Positions 21,701 to 30,849 of a stretch of 64,000 nucleotides of DNA are shown piece after piece. The stretch lies in assembly GCA_014549065.1 (NCBI GenBank), contig JACDOX010000061.1, positions 248,001 to 312,000 on the forward strand, read 5' to 3'. This DNA comes from Cardinalis cardinalis. Its lineage: Eukaryota > Chordata > Aves > Passeriformes > Cardinalidae. The notes under the pieces were generated by a model that did not search any database, was not told the origin of the DNA, and saw only the letters and a list, made by a program, of their open reading frames with translations. The position numbers were made by a program, and so were the translations under genes. Every line of letters starts with the position of its first letter. Position 1 is the stretch's first letter.

Positions 21701-24700
21701 TCACAAAAGCATCCCAGAGAGAGGTCAGGTTGGGGATGCTGTGGAGATGACATTGCTTGCCAAGGTCAGAACTTGGGGTGTCCGTGTTGATGGCAATGGC
21801 CCTCTGCCTCCTCACGGATGGCACTGCCCTGGGCACTGAGGAGGGAACAGCCCTGTTCCTGCCTGGGCAGTGTTTATCTGCAGCACAGGGACAGGAAAAG
21901 GATGCAAAAAGCCTGTTTCCTGCAGGGGAAGTGCTCCAGCAGGGTGGCCCCAGTCCTACTCCCACTGCTTCACAGACCCAACAGTGTCTGGCTTCCCTTG
22001 GGCAGGCTGAAGGGTCACCATGTGCCCTCCCCTCCTGCTGTCCCTGGCAGTGTGTCCCTGTGCACAGCCAGGTCCTGCGTGCCCAGCCTCCCTTTGCCTT
22101 ACCTGGGACACTCAGCCTTGTGTGGGTAGATATCCCTGGTAGCCCACGGGAGCTGAACTGGCTGTGTCTTCATCTCATGGCAGGTGGGAGCAGTTTGACA
22201 AGAAATACCTGAGCCAGCTCCTGATGCGGAAATCTGCCTACAGGCTGCGGGATGAGATCTGGGATGTTTACTACAAGCTGAACATCCGTGATGCCATCAG
22301 CTTTGTAGATCAGGTACAGGCAGCAGTGGTGTCCAGGCAGCAGGATGGCCCTGGCAGGAGAGGTTCCCCTCATGTATGTTCCTCCCCACATGTGCACCCT
22401 CTGGCCAGGCAGTGGGGACCTGCCCATCCCAGCTGGGTCCTTNCTGTCCTGTGTCACTANAGGACACGAAACAACATGAGCGCACACACCNCTGCTCTCA
22501 AGGTGAAGAAAAGGNAAGTTTATTTTCTGACTCCAACATTTATAGATTTCCAAAAGAGACAGTGTCATTGGGGGGTGAAATTGCCACCTCTCCAATGACA
22601 CTGGACAAGCCAACAGTCCATCAAATTTCTCCTCCTCCATAATAGAATGCAAAATAATAAGTTATTTACAGAAAGTGTGTGAGAAAATTTGCTACAAAAA
22701 TGTAAACATCAGAAGGCTTAGAAAATCTTAAAAAATCAGAGCGACAGTCCTGATGCCTGTCTTGTCCTCCCACCTCCCAGGGTGGCCACGTGCACTCGGC
22801 TGCCAAGCTGGCACTGCCCTCCATGCCCAGCCGCACGTCCATGTCAGAGTCATCAGTCACAAACCTCCTGTGAGTACAACCATCCCTCTGAGCTCCTGGA
22901 TGGACCTCATGTGACCTCCCAGCCTCAGTCCCTCTTCCCTGGGGGCGGGTTGCAGCAGGGCTGGCAGGGGGCAGGCACGGAGCCCAGCCCGTCCATCTCC
23001 GTGTCCCGCAGGAGGGAGAGCGGGAGCGGGGCGTGCCTGGACCTGCAGGTGATCGACACGGTGCGGAGCCGCCGGGACAAGGAGGACGCTGCCATGCACC
23101 ACGTGCTGCGAGGGAGCCTCTACAAGCCCCGGCGGCGGGTGAGCACTCCCGGGCACGGCGGGGCTGACCCCGAGGGGAGCAGGGATGGACCGTGCTTCCT
23201 GGGGCCAGCTGCTCACCCTGTGTCTCTTTGCCTCTCCCTCGGCCAGTACAAGGCCAGCTACAGCCGTCACTTCATCTCTCCAGATAAACAAGAGCGCCAA
23301 GATAAAGAAATCTTCCGGCAGAACATGAAGAGGCGTCTGGAGACCTTCAAGTCCACAAAGCACAATGTCTGCTCCTCCAAGAGCAAGGCCAGGCTGAAGG
23401 AAAAAGGCAGGAAAAAGGCAAGTTCTCCCCAAGCTCCTGTTCTTTTCCTAGCTCTGGGATTTGGCCACCCCAGGATGCAGTAAGAGAGGTCCTTTTGGGG
23501 TGTAAGTGTTGCAGGGCATCAGCAGCTCCAAAGCCAGAGGGGAGAGCGGTTCATCTCTTCTCAGCCCTATTGATGCTGCATGTGAGCATGCAGGTGTNGT
23601 GTGTCCATGTGTCCCCAGCATGCCATGAGTGCTGTGGGGTGGCTCTTCACTGAGCAAAGCCCTGGAGGAGCCCCAGGTTTGTTTTGCAAGAGCACTCAGC
23701 ATAAAGCAGCCTCAGTCCTGGTGCAGATCTAGGCTNAGAAGTGTGGAACTGCACCTCAAGTTGAGTCTTAGATATCTTCTTTTTTTGGAGGCTTTTGAAG
23801 CCATTGCAGCTGAGCACTTCCTTGTGGGGCCATGAAGATGCGAAGCCTAAGGACTAGAAACCATCTGCCATGTAGCCAGGGTGGGAATCTGCATGCCCAG
23901 TGTTGGCTGNCTTGCAGGACCACCTCTTGGTTTAGGGCTTTGCACAGGGCAGGTCCCAGCCAGTTCCTCTTCTTTCACAGAAGAACATCTCTCTGACCAA
24001 AGAGACATCCAACGGGAAGACTCACAGAAATGTCCCCTGGCAGGATGCAGGTAAGGCCAGTGGCAGGTGAGGATGGCAGGTCCTGGCAAGGGGACCTGGT
24101 GGTGTGGAATGGGAGTACCTGCTGTGCCTGCCCGCTGCCAGCTCGGTGGGATGACAGCAGCAGGCTTGTGCTAGCACCAAACCAAGCCACTCCATCTGCC
24201 TGCAGCTCCTGTCCTGGTGATGGTCAGCTCAGAGGAGGAGGAGAGTGATAGCTCGGAGACGGAGAAAGAGGACGATGAGGGGATTGTGTTCGTTGCTCGA
24301 GCCACTGATGAGGTCCTGCAGGGAAAGACAACTCCTGGTAGGCNCCAATGCTCCATTTCAAGGCAGCTGACATCAGGTAGCTTATTCTTCCTCTGCCTGT
24401 GGAGCAAAGCTGCCATGGCCTGGGCAAAGTCCACAGAGCATGAATGGGACAATCACTGTCCTCTGGAGGCATGGCAGAGCCTCTCTGTGTCCTGCATCCC
24501 TGGGCCAGCACATGGTGTGATTCTTGGGGTTGTCCTGCTTAGGGCAAGGAGTTGGACNCCATAATCCTTGTGGGTTCTTTCCAACTCAGGATATTCTAGG
24601 GTTCTCTGGCCGTTTGGTAGTGGTTGGTTCTGCAATGTTTGCAGGGTCCAAGGAGAGACTGGGAGCTGTGCAAGCTCCCTCTCACTGTCCCTCCATCTGC

Positions 24701-25175
24701 ATCTCCAGGCAGCCTGGATGTCTGCCCCAGCCCCTGCATCATCCCTCCGTCGCCAACCCTGGCAGAGAAGGAGCTGCCATGGAAAGGAGACCAGGCTGAT
24801 CTGGCTGTTTATGTCTCCTCGGAGACCACCAAAATCGTGCCAGTGGATATGCAGAAGGCGTGGAACCAAAGCATCTCCTCCCTGGAGAGCATCGCTTCCC
24901 CCCCAGGCATCGAGAGCGGACCTCAGCACAGGAGATTTGCCTGCCCTGTGCTGGAGGAGCAGCCCCAGTCTGCAAGCCAGGCGATGCCAGAGCAGGGCTC
25001 CTGCTTCCAGTTCCCCAGCCACGTCTCCAAGAGCGGCCGGTCACAGAGTGACAGCAGCCCGGACGGTCCTGAGCAGCAGGAGCTGCAGCCTTTGATGGCC
25101 ACAGAGGAGCAGGGCAGGGTGCCACCCTCTGCAGAGCCCAGGTGGCTGATGTTCAACAGAGCAAGCCACCTCTGA
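12638..25175 (+). CDS. SLC9A5: SLC9A5 (NHE5) sodium/proton exchanger, start codon in assembly gap
   Basis: An electroneutral Na+/H+ exchanger, known in mammals as a brain-enriched plasma-membrane and recycling-endosome protein. Sixteen exons join in frame: 12638-12767, 17633-17935, 18598-18761, 19035-19113, 19799-19976, 20099-20319, 20505-20707, 21225-21314, 21443-21513, 22184-22313, 22781-22869, 23012-23138, 23247-23417, 23981-24050, 24206-24337 and 24709-25175. They give 874 residues plus the missing start (human about 896). The membrane domain spans roughly residues 20-430, with FFLFLLPPIVLDSGYFMP, ISAVDPVAVLAVFEEVHVNE, FGESLLNDAVTV and YGGLRGAVAFALVIL. The cytosolic tail has YHYWRDKWEQFDKKYLSQLL, an acidic Ser/Thr cluster, and ELPWKGDQADLAVYVSSETT. 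The tail distinguishes it from SLC9A3. All introns are GT-AG except intron 13, which is GC-AG. FHOD1 is upstream and divergent. One N falls in several codons. Confidence 0.97.
12768..17632 (+). other. SLC9A5: SLC9A5 intron 1
   Basis: A 4.9-kb intron. The first few hundred bases are CpG-rich, continuing the promoter island. A short GGAT-type microsatellite is near 13068-13095 and an antisense CR1 fragment at 15165-15305. Apart from these I see no exon-like or repeat structure. Confidence 0.85.
15165..15305 (-). mobile_element. CR1 LINE 3' fragment in SLC9A5 intron 1
   Basis: Reverse-complement CR1 tail: GAATTGGAAGGGACTTTAGAG, then CATGGGCAGAGACGGCTTCC and the GCCTTGAGCACTTCCAGGATGG block. It is diverged from the fragments elsewhere in the window, so it is probably older. 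Confidence 0.85.
17633..17935 (+). CDS. SLC9A5: SLC9A5 exon 2
   Basis: Encodes FHLSRKVTSVVPESCLLILL and the next three membrane segments, including the inhibitor-sensitive FFLFLLPPIVLDSGYFMP stretch, ending LWGLHRAGLM. 303 bases, phase 1 in and out. The long TTTTTCTTCTAG acceptor is clear. Confidence 0.97.
18598..18761 (+). CDS. SLC9A5: SLC9A5 exon 3
   Basis: Carries the ion-binding core: ISAVDPVAVLAVFEEVHVNE and FGESLLNDAVTV, where the Asp of ND is the conserved cation-coordinating residue of this exchanger family. 164 bases, ends phase 0. Confidence 0.97.
19035..19113 (+). CDS. SLC9A5: SLC9A5 exon 4
   Basis: A 79-base exon encoding VLYKVFNSFVELGPAHIHAT and DYVKGV, part of the loop between core helices. 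Donor GTGAGT. Confidence 0.95.
19248..19655 (-). mobile_element. CR1 LINE 3' fragment (~400 bp) in SLC9A5 intron 4
   Basis: One of the two longest CR1 copies in the window. It reads in reverse complement from GGCTGGAAGGCACCTTAAAG through GCAGGGACACCTTCCAGTAG, CCTCACCACCCTCACAGGG, AGTTTGAAGCCATTCCCC and a GGCTGAACAGCCCCAACTC block. It fills more than half of the intron between exons 4 and 5. Confidence 0.92.
19799..19976 (+). CDS. SLC9A5: SLC9A5 exon 5
   Basis: Encodes SFFLVSLGGTAVGLLFAFLL and KRVRIIEPLFVFLLAYVAYL, then MVSLSAILA. These are membrane helices with the basic TRFTKRVR loop. Donor GTGAGT after two bases of an Ala codon. Confidence 0.96.
20099..20319 (+). CDS. SLC9A5: SLC9A5 exon 6
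   Basis: Encodes VTFCGICCKKYVEANISQKS, RTTVKYTMKTLASSSETIIF, LGISAVDTSKW and the helix ending FRAVG. One N lies in a Leu codon near 20282. Phase 2 in, phase 1 out; donor GTCAGT. Confidence 0.95.
20505..20707 (+). CDS. SLC9A5: SLC9A5 exon 7
   Basis: Encodes VVLQTYVLNRFRLIPLDRID and the conserved YGGLRGAVAFALVIL helix, then YFVATTIVVVFFTVIVQ. The GLRGAV motif is a signature of the exchanger core. Confidence 0.97.
21225..21314 (+). CDS. SLC9A5: SLC9A5 exon 8
   Basis: Encodes GLTIKPLVTWLKVKRSDHHK and PTLNEELHEH, the transition from the last helix to the cytosolic tail. Thirty codons, phase 0 at both ends. Confidence 0.96.
21443..21513 (+). CDS. SLC9A5: SLC9A5 exon 9
   Basis: Encodes AFDHILAAVEDIVGHHGYHY and WRD, the tail helix next to the membrane that in this family associates with calcineurin-homologous protein (CHP). 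71 bases, leaving in phase 2. Confidence 0.96.
22184..22313 (+). CDS. SLC9A5: SLC9A5 exon 10
   Basis: Encodes WEQFDKKYLSQLLMRKSAYR, LRDEIWDVYYKLNIRDAISF and VDQ, nearly identical to human NHE5. Donor GTACAG. Confidence 0.97.
22446..22451. repeat. Target-site duplication, left copy
   Basis: GTCCTG directly before the TG end of the LTR, identical to 22747-22752 after its CA end. Confidence 0.85.
22452..22746 (-). mobile_element. Solo LTR of an endogenous retrovirus in SLC9A5 intron 10
   Basis: The element begins TGTCACTA and ends GAGCGACA on the plus strand, so it has TG...CA ends. It is flanked by a perfect 6-bp direct repeat, GTCCTG, at 22446-22451 and 22747-22752. Read on the minus strand it has a TATAAA (22539-22544) followed by AATAAA (22519-22524) about 20 bases on, the usual LTR promoter-then-polyA order. 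It is antisense to SLC9A5. The 6-bp duplication suggests a class II (ERVK-like) family. No internal viral sequence is present, so it is a recombined solo LTR. The 295-bp sequence resembles LTRs I know from songbirds, but no database was searched. Confidence 0.85.
22747..22752. repeat. Target-site duplication, right copy
   Basis: GTCCTG directly after the LTR. With the next bases it reads CTGAT, a good branch-point match, with the A 28 bases before SLC9A5 exon 11. Confidence 0.85.
22781..22869 (+). CDS. SLC9A5: SLC9A5 exon 11
   Basis: Encodes GGHVHSAAKLALPSMPSRTS then ESSVTNLL of the cytosolic tail, aligning to the human GGHVLSS...PSMPSRNS...SVTNLL segment. The acceptor lies only 28 bases after the LTR duplication. 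Donor GTGAGT inside a Leu codon. Confidence 0.94.
23012..23138 (+). CDS. SLC9A5: SLC9A5 exon 12
   Basis: Encodes RESGSGACLDLQVIDTVRSR, KEDAAMHHVLRGSLYKPRRR. It matches the NHE5 tail, and NHE3 differs here. Phase 0 out, donor GTGAGC. Confidence 0.95.
23247..23417 (+). CDS. SLC9A5: SLC9A5 exon 13 (GC donor)
   Basis: Encodes YKASYSRHFISPDKQERQDK, IFRQNMKRRLETFKSTKHN and a Lys-rich end. The exon ends AAAAAG and the intron opens GCAAGT, an otherwise perfect donor with C at the second base. Exon 14 continues in frame, so intron 13 is GC-AG. No usable GT donor keeps the frame nearby. Confidence 0.93.
23981..24050 (+). CDS. SLC9A5: SLC9A5 exon 14
   Basis: A 70-base exon encoding KNISLTKETSNGKTHRNVPW QDA. 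It is the least conserved tail exon, but NGK and the QDA end match human placement. Donor GTAAGG. Confidence 0.88.
24206..24337 (+). CDS. SLC9A5: SLC9A5 exon 15 (acidic Ser/Thr cluster)
   Basis: Encodes PVLVMVSSEEEESDSSETEK EDDEG and FVARATDEVLQGKTTPG. In mammalian NHE5 this acidic di-serine region is phosphorylated by casein kinase 2 and binds beta-arrestin for internalisation. The ESDSSETE core is fully kept, so the same control is inferred. Confidence 0.95.
24209..24280 (+). other. Conserved beta-arrestin/CK2 motif of NHE5
   Basis: This is the acidic Ser/Thr stretch within exon 15 (EEEESDSSETEKEDDE). Its function is taken from mammalian NHE5 literature; the sequence shows that the Ser-Ser and Thr acceptor residues and the flanking acids are present. 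Confidence 0.75.
24545..24605 (+). mobile_element. Short CR1-type 3' end
   Basis: GAGTTGGACNCCATAATCCT, GGGTTCTTTCCAACTCAGG and ATATTCTAGGGTTCT match the very end of a CR1 tail. It lies in SLC9A5 intron 15. Confidence 0.75.
24709..25175 (+). CDS. SLC9A5: SLC9A5 exon 16 and stop codon
   Basis: Encodes GSLDVCPSPCIIPPSPTLAE, ELPWKGDQADLAVYVSSETT, QSISSLESIASPPG and an end at FNRASHL, with TGA at 25173-25175. The last residues parallel the human FNRGSRL end. Confidence 0.96.
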
Positions 25176-26810
25176 GGCACCCTGTGGATTGGGAAGGGGC
25201 TGAGAGCTGCAGACAGGCTATGACCTGGTGACTGCTCTGTCTTGCACTGCAAAGCTTGTGTGTGTCTCCATAAACTCCAGGAGTGGCAGGAGAACCCAGT
25301 ACTCCTCCTGGAGCTGTTCTCCAGGGTGTGCTTTGCCCATGCACCTGCTGATGCAAACCTGGTCAATAATTGGTCTTTGTGCTGCGACAGCAGGTACCAG
25401 CCCCTGTCCACCTAGGAAGGCACAGATCCCAAACCTCATTCTTCCTCTCTGGTCCCTACACATCTCTGCAGCTGGGAAGTTAGAGATATTTCTCCCAGGG
25501 CTGGGATCCCAAACAGACTTGATCCTGTTATGGCTGTGCTGCCCTGAGGTGGTGGCTGCTGGAAAATGGGCTGTGGCTGCTCACAGGTGTGAGAGTATGA
25601 GCTGGTCTCCAGCCTGGCTGTGAGCAGGAGGTCTCTGGGAAAAGGGCTGCGAGCAGCCCTGGTGCACAAGAGCCCAGCCACACCCAGTGACCGAGCCATT
25701 GACTTCAAGGTGGCCCCAGTGCTGGTTCCTCACAGCATGGATGGAGCTCAGAGATGGGCTCCTTGCCACGACAGCCCCGTGTTCCCTGGATTTTGGAGGC
25801 ACCACAGAGGCAAAGCCATGGCTTTCTCAGGACTGGGAGCAGTGCTCCTGGGGTTTGGCTCCACCAGGAGCTGGGCCAGCAAACCTGTACGCACAGGGAC
25901 TCCTCCAGCAGCCAGCCTGCTGTGCCAGCCTCGCACCTCTCACCTGGATGTGTTCCCAGCAGCTGCAGTGCTCAGCTTTCTGGCTTCACTGGGAGGCAGC
26001 TGCCCTGCACAGCATCCTTGGTGTTCATTCTGCCCATGTCTGAGTCTCCCAGTCGCCTGGGGTGCATCAGCTGGGAGGACTGGTCATGGTGCAAGCAGCA
26101 GGTATGAATGTACATCAGGAATGGGGGTGATGGGTGTGACCAGTGTGCATCTTCAAAGGTCTGTCCCCAACACCTGCATCCCAGCTACCCCTGTTCCCTC
26201 CTCAGAGGGTGATGGGAGTTGGTGGCCCACACAATGAATTACTGCTTGTGTGACCCCCAGGGCCAAGAATTGCACCCCAAGAACTGCTCAGCACACAAAA
26301 GAGCACAATGGCTGAGCTCTGGCAGAACAGGAGGGTTGGAGGTCACTCCTCTTTGAGAAAAATGGGACTTGGACTGGGCTGTTAATGCTCCAAAGCAGAT
26401 AAAAGGCTGCCTTTTCCAGCTCTGTGGGTGTGCTGAGACAGCAGGTGCCAAGGGGACACTTGGATGCACTGGGTGGGTGAGTCCAATGTGGAGCAGGTGA
26501 GCTGGTGGGACTCCCAGCCCCGTCAGCAGGGCTCAGCAGAGGCCCTTCAGCTCTGTACCTGTTCCACCAGATGAGCATGAGGTTTTTAAAAGGTTTTTAT
26601 ATAGTTTTGCATTTCTGGTATGACTTATTCTAGTTTTGATTTCTGATATTGGGCCATACTAAATCTCTAGTTGGGTCAGTGTTTTCTGTAGCCATGGGCA
26701 CCACAAATGACTCAATACTTAATATATTATTTGCAAGGATATTGTTATAATGTGAAAATATATGCAGAGTATTTTGTAATGTTCAATAAACTGGAGTTGG
26801 AGCAGACATT
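25176..26810 (+). other. SLC9A5: SLC9A5 3'UTR
   Basis: About 1.6 kb of non-coding sequence from the stop codon to the AATAAA at 26785. The last 230 bases are AT-rich, as is common near cleavage sites. The extent is inferred from the signal, not from transcripts. Confidence 0.7.
26785..26790 (+). promoter_or_regulatory. Polyadenylation signal of SLC9A5
   Basis: AATAAA, followed about 20 bases on by a GT-rich stretch (TTGTGGTCTGGCATGTCTGG). It is the first strong signal downstream of the stop codon in an AT-rich context. Confidence 0.8.
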
Positions 26811-28840
26811 GTGGTCTGGCATGTCTGGGAACCTCTGCCCATCCAGGTTCTGTTCTCCTTTGCAGGCACCATGTCCTTGTGCCCCTCTATTCTTCTCCAC
26901 CCGAGGCCCCAACCCCCCCTCTGGATGTGCCTAACTGGATTTCCTGGTTTCCATNAAGTTTGTGGAAAATGTGAAATTCTTTCCAAAGCGATGCGTGCCT
27001 GCAGCCGTTGTTAGGCTGTGCAGAGGCAGCAGCCAGCAAGAGACCAGGTCCTCCTGCCCAGGGCTGTGGCTGCACAGCCACCAGCGTGCTGGGAGCCCAT
27101 GTCTTCCCATGTCCTCTCTCCTTGCCAAAANTATGTTTTAAAGGGGTCTGTTTTGGGGTATCCTGGGCCACAGGAGCCTCCCTGNATTGGTGTGTGCTGG
27201 TTTTGCTCTTCCCCTTGATCTCCTGGTCTCTGCTTTTCCTGAAGGAAAGTAAAAATGTGGTTTACTTGATTCACAAGGCAGATGTTTGGCTTGTATTGCA
27301 CCTGGCATGCTCCATCAACCCCTGGTCCTTTTTGGCAGGGTCAAATGTAACTTCTAAGCCCTGTTAGCTTTGCACTGGCNCCCGTGGAAGCTCCTGGTCC
27401 TTGTGACATTCCCCATCTGCCTTGAATCCCACCAACAACGCTGCTGGCTGAGCTGTGCTCTGCATGCTGGACCTCAGTGCCAGCACAGCCTGCAGCCACA
27501 GTTGCCTTGGCAGTGCAGCAGGCTGTGTGGGCCAGGTGGTTTCCTGGAAGAGTGGGTCTGCATCCTTAGGTCCTCAGAGGAGGGAAAGCTGACATCTGAG
27601 CTTCAGGAAATGCTGGGGCTGGTTGCTGCTCTCTCATCCAGANGTCTGAGCCTAGCAGCTAATGTGTGTGCAGGCTCCCCATGCCACCAGCCAGCCCCTT
27701 GTAGCCCCTTCTTCCCACCCTCAACTCCACCCTTGTTGTGAGCAAGGATGGTGGCTCCTGGCTGGTTTTTAGTCCTGTACTTCAATCTCTGTATTTCACC
27801 TTTGGGTGTCCTGCCTGCACAGGACTGCTCTGATCCAGCATAGCAGAGAGCCTAAAAATACTAAAGTGCTTCAGTGGAAAAACATGAGGAGTGGGCCAAA
27901 CCACGAATGCATGTGCCCAAACTTCTGCTTCTCCAGGACAGAGTAAGGCACAGCCACAGGAGCTGCTTGTCAGACTCTAACCCAGAACAGAACATACAAC
28001 CCTCCAACTGTGACTGTAAGCAACCCCATCCCAGGGCAGACTATCACAGACCTATCATTTTGTACCCAAGCTTCTGTTTAGAGCCTGCCATTAAACCACA
28101 CATTTTTTCCACCAGGCATTTGCTTTCTCCAATACTCAGCTCCTCCAGTTCCTCTGTGGTAGCAAAACTTGTGAAGTCAGCAGGGGATTTAAGGCAGATC
28201 TGACATCAGCTGTGTGGAAGAGCTGTGGGCAATGGATTGGTGTTGGCCATCTTACAAATGAGTCTTAAAATCACCACATTGCTTTTTTGCACGATGCACA
28301 TTGGAGCATCAGAACCACACCACAGCTACACCAGTCTTGCACAGAAAGAATTTCTCCTTATGCTCAGTAACTATTTCCCCTGGGGCAGGTTGTCCCTGTT
28401 ACCTCTTTTTCTTCCAAGTGCTTCTCTGGGTAGAGTTGGGCTGTGGTTTCTGTGTGCCACCTTGCTTCCCTTTGCCTTTTCTTCTTAAAGCTGGTTCATA
28501 TATATATATATATATATATATTCTTTTGGGAAGCCCCATATTGGAACTAGCACCCAGTTGTGTCTCACAGGTACCAAGTCTAAGAAAGAATAATTTTCTT
28601 GAACCTGCCAGCTTTGTATTCTCCACTGCAGCAAGGGTGCTGTTGACTCACATGTGTAGTTGCTGANTGTGCTCTGTTTCTGGAGCACTTCTGACACCCT
28701 CTTGGTCGGTTTTCACACTGCTCTCTAGAGGCAGAAGCAGGGGGAAGGGAGTGAATAGGAGCCAGCTCCTCACCTCTCACTCACACAAAGTATGGCAGAG
28801 GCTTTGGCCACGCTCATGTTTGCATGGAGAACAGCAGGAA
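26811..28840. other. Intergenic region after SLC9A5
   Basis: No gene, CR1 copy or clear regulatory element was recognised here apart from a 24-base AT microsatellite at 28498-28521. Confidence 0.6.
28498..28521. repeat. AT dinucleotide microsatellite
   Basis: Twelve uninterrupted AT/TA units. Likely polymorphic. Confidence 0.95.
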
Positions 28841-28848
28841 GCCAAATG

Positions 28849-28998
28849 CAGAATTCAGNAGAGGTGTTCAGTCTGATTGTATCTGGTACAAATATTTTGG
28901 AGACACATCAGTCTGTTCCTTGCTCCTGCCTCCTCGTGTCCATCTGTCCAGGCATCCATCCCACCAGCAATCAGACTGAACACCTCCCCTGAATTCTG
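28849..28998. repeat. 31-bp inverted repeat with 88-bp spacer
   Basis: The left arm (28849-28879, CAGAATTCAG...TCTGATTG) and right arm (28968-28998, CAATCAGACTGAACACCTCC...GAATTCTG) are reverse complements, with one mismatch and one N. The unit is 150 bp. It could be a small non-autonomous transposon or a long hairpin. No flanking duplication was identified. Confidence 0.8.
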
Positions 28999-29049
28999 TG
29001 TTTTCCTTCCTGCTCTTCACACCTGAAGCAGCCATCCCTGCTCCCTGCT

Positions 29050-29530
29050 TTCACTGGAAGCCTCCTCTGCCTGTTGGCAAAAGGAACAATTCGTTTTCCC
29101 TCTGGCATCACCTCCGGAGGGGGATGCCAGCCCTGACCCCGGTCTGGCCCAGGTGTGCCGAAGTTGCTCGGCTGCGGGATGCGAGCGGGGCTGTGCCGCG
29201 AGCGGTGACGGAGCCGGGATCAGCCGGGGCGGATAATGAGGAACAGACTCGCGCTGGGCAGTGGTTCCCATGCTGCGTGCCGGGGCAGAGCGGCCAGGGT
29301 GGGAGAGCCCTTGCGCTCCGCGCTGCACCGCTCCGGCTCGCGGGGAGGCAGCCCCTCCGCGCCCCGGGCTGNCCCCGCAGGGCTGCGCGCCGTCCCAGGG
29401 CCGTGCCACCCGTCCGGCTGCAGGGCGCCTTCCCCCACGGCCCGGCTGCGCAAGGGAACGCGCTGCGGCTGAGGACAGGCAAGAGCAGAGCGATCTCCAG
29501 GTCAGCAGGAGCTGGGCGGGGTGACCCGCA
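29050..29530. promoter_or_regulatory. CpG-rich segment, unassigned
   Basis: CpG density is high compared with its surroundings (for example GCTGCGCGCCGTCCC and CGCTCCGGCTCGCGGGG). It may be a promoter or an upstream alternative first exon of the PLEKHG4-like gene. No ORF with recognisable homology is present. Confidence 0.45.
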
Positions 29531-30849
29531 CCTTCCTTCGGGGCTCACACTCCCTTGCTTTTCCCTGGAGGAGCAAACAAAACTGCAGGAATCCCGGAGG
29601 ACTGCGCGATGAGGTTCCTACTCCCGGGGATTTCTGCAGAGCAGCCAGAGTGGAAGNCAACGTGGTGGGGGCTTTGATTTTATGAGTACCGCAGATCCAA
29701 GAGTTGGGATCTTCCCTGCTGCCAGACACAGCTGCTCCTCATAGCCTCTTGGAAGGCAAGGATCCCTGAAGAAGCCACCTGGGCTCCTCTCACCTCATCT
29801 TCTCCTGTGGCCACACATCCAGGCTGTCCTGAAGGTAAATGAAATGTGTTGATGGGTTACCTGGAGAGGGAGGGAGGGTGCTGAGGACACTTTGGGGAGA
29901 TGACCACCAGCCCAGTTGGTCTGGTCTACATCAGACCACAGGTCATCCTGAGCTTGTGGGCAGCCCAGGAAGAAGGGCCTGGAAAGGCCACAGGGTGCTG
30001 GTAGTGACCAAACTCTGCAGCAGCTGTGCTGTGTCTGTGCTTTCCTCTGTCACAGCAATGCAGGGCAATCCCTGCCTGCACACAAGCTTTGCCACCTGAA
30101 GCCCAGCTAAGCCCACGCTGCTGGAGATCCGTTTAAAGCCTTGCTTTGGCTCCTTGGCTGGCTGGGGAAAGTTGGCTTCTGGCTGTGCACCCACCTGAGG
30201 CCTCATCATGTGTGGCTGCCTGGCAGTTTAGGGTCTCTGAGGCTCTCACAGACAGCTGGATGAGCTGTGGGCTCAGAGCCCTAAGAGCCCCTCTGTAGGC
30301 ATTGCTTGTATCACTTGGGCAGGAGTCACCCCNTCCAGATTTCTCCTGGACATCTGGGTCCTTCCTGCTCTCTCAGAAATCCCAGTTTCCCAAGGATCAG
30401 GATATTCTCTTTTCTACCCCATCGGTGATGTAGATACACCTGTTTTCAGTAGACATCCCTACCCTCTTCTATTTATGGAGAAAGCTGGAAAAAGCTTCAG
30501 AAAGGTACCCCAGAAAGACAGAGAAAGAANCAAAAAAGAAACAACTTGAAGCTTTCCCACGAGGTGTGGGGCTGGCTGATGGGAGCCAGCCAGTGAAGGA
30601 GCACCAGCCACATGGGCTGGGATGGAAGGGCTGTGGAGCAAACAGGTGGGACAGGTTGCTGCCAGGGAGTTAATCCATGATCCCTGCTAGGTTCACTCCG
30701 ATCTTTGCTTTATTCTGCCAGTGAACAGATAGAACTGTTAATTTTTCTTTTCCTTAGTAAAAATAGCTTTAAAGGCAAACAGGAAATTACAGACTGAGGA
30801 GTGCAATGAAGAGGGGGAAAAGTCAGGCAGCTACCTCGCTGTGCTTGGA

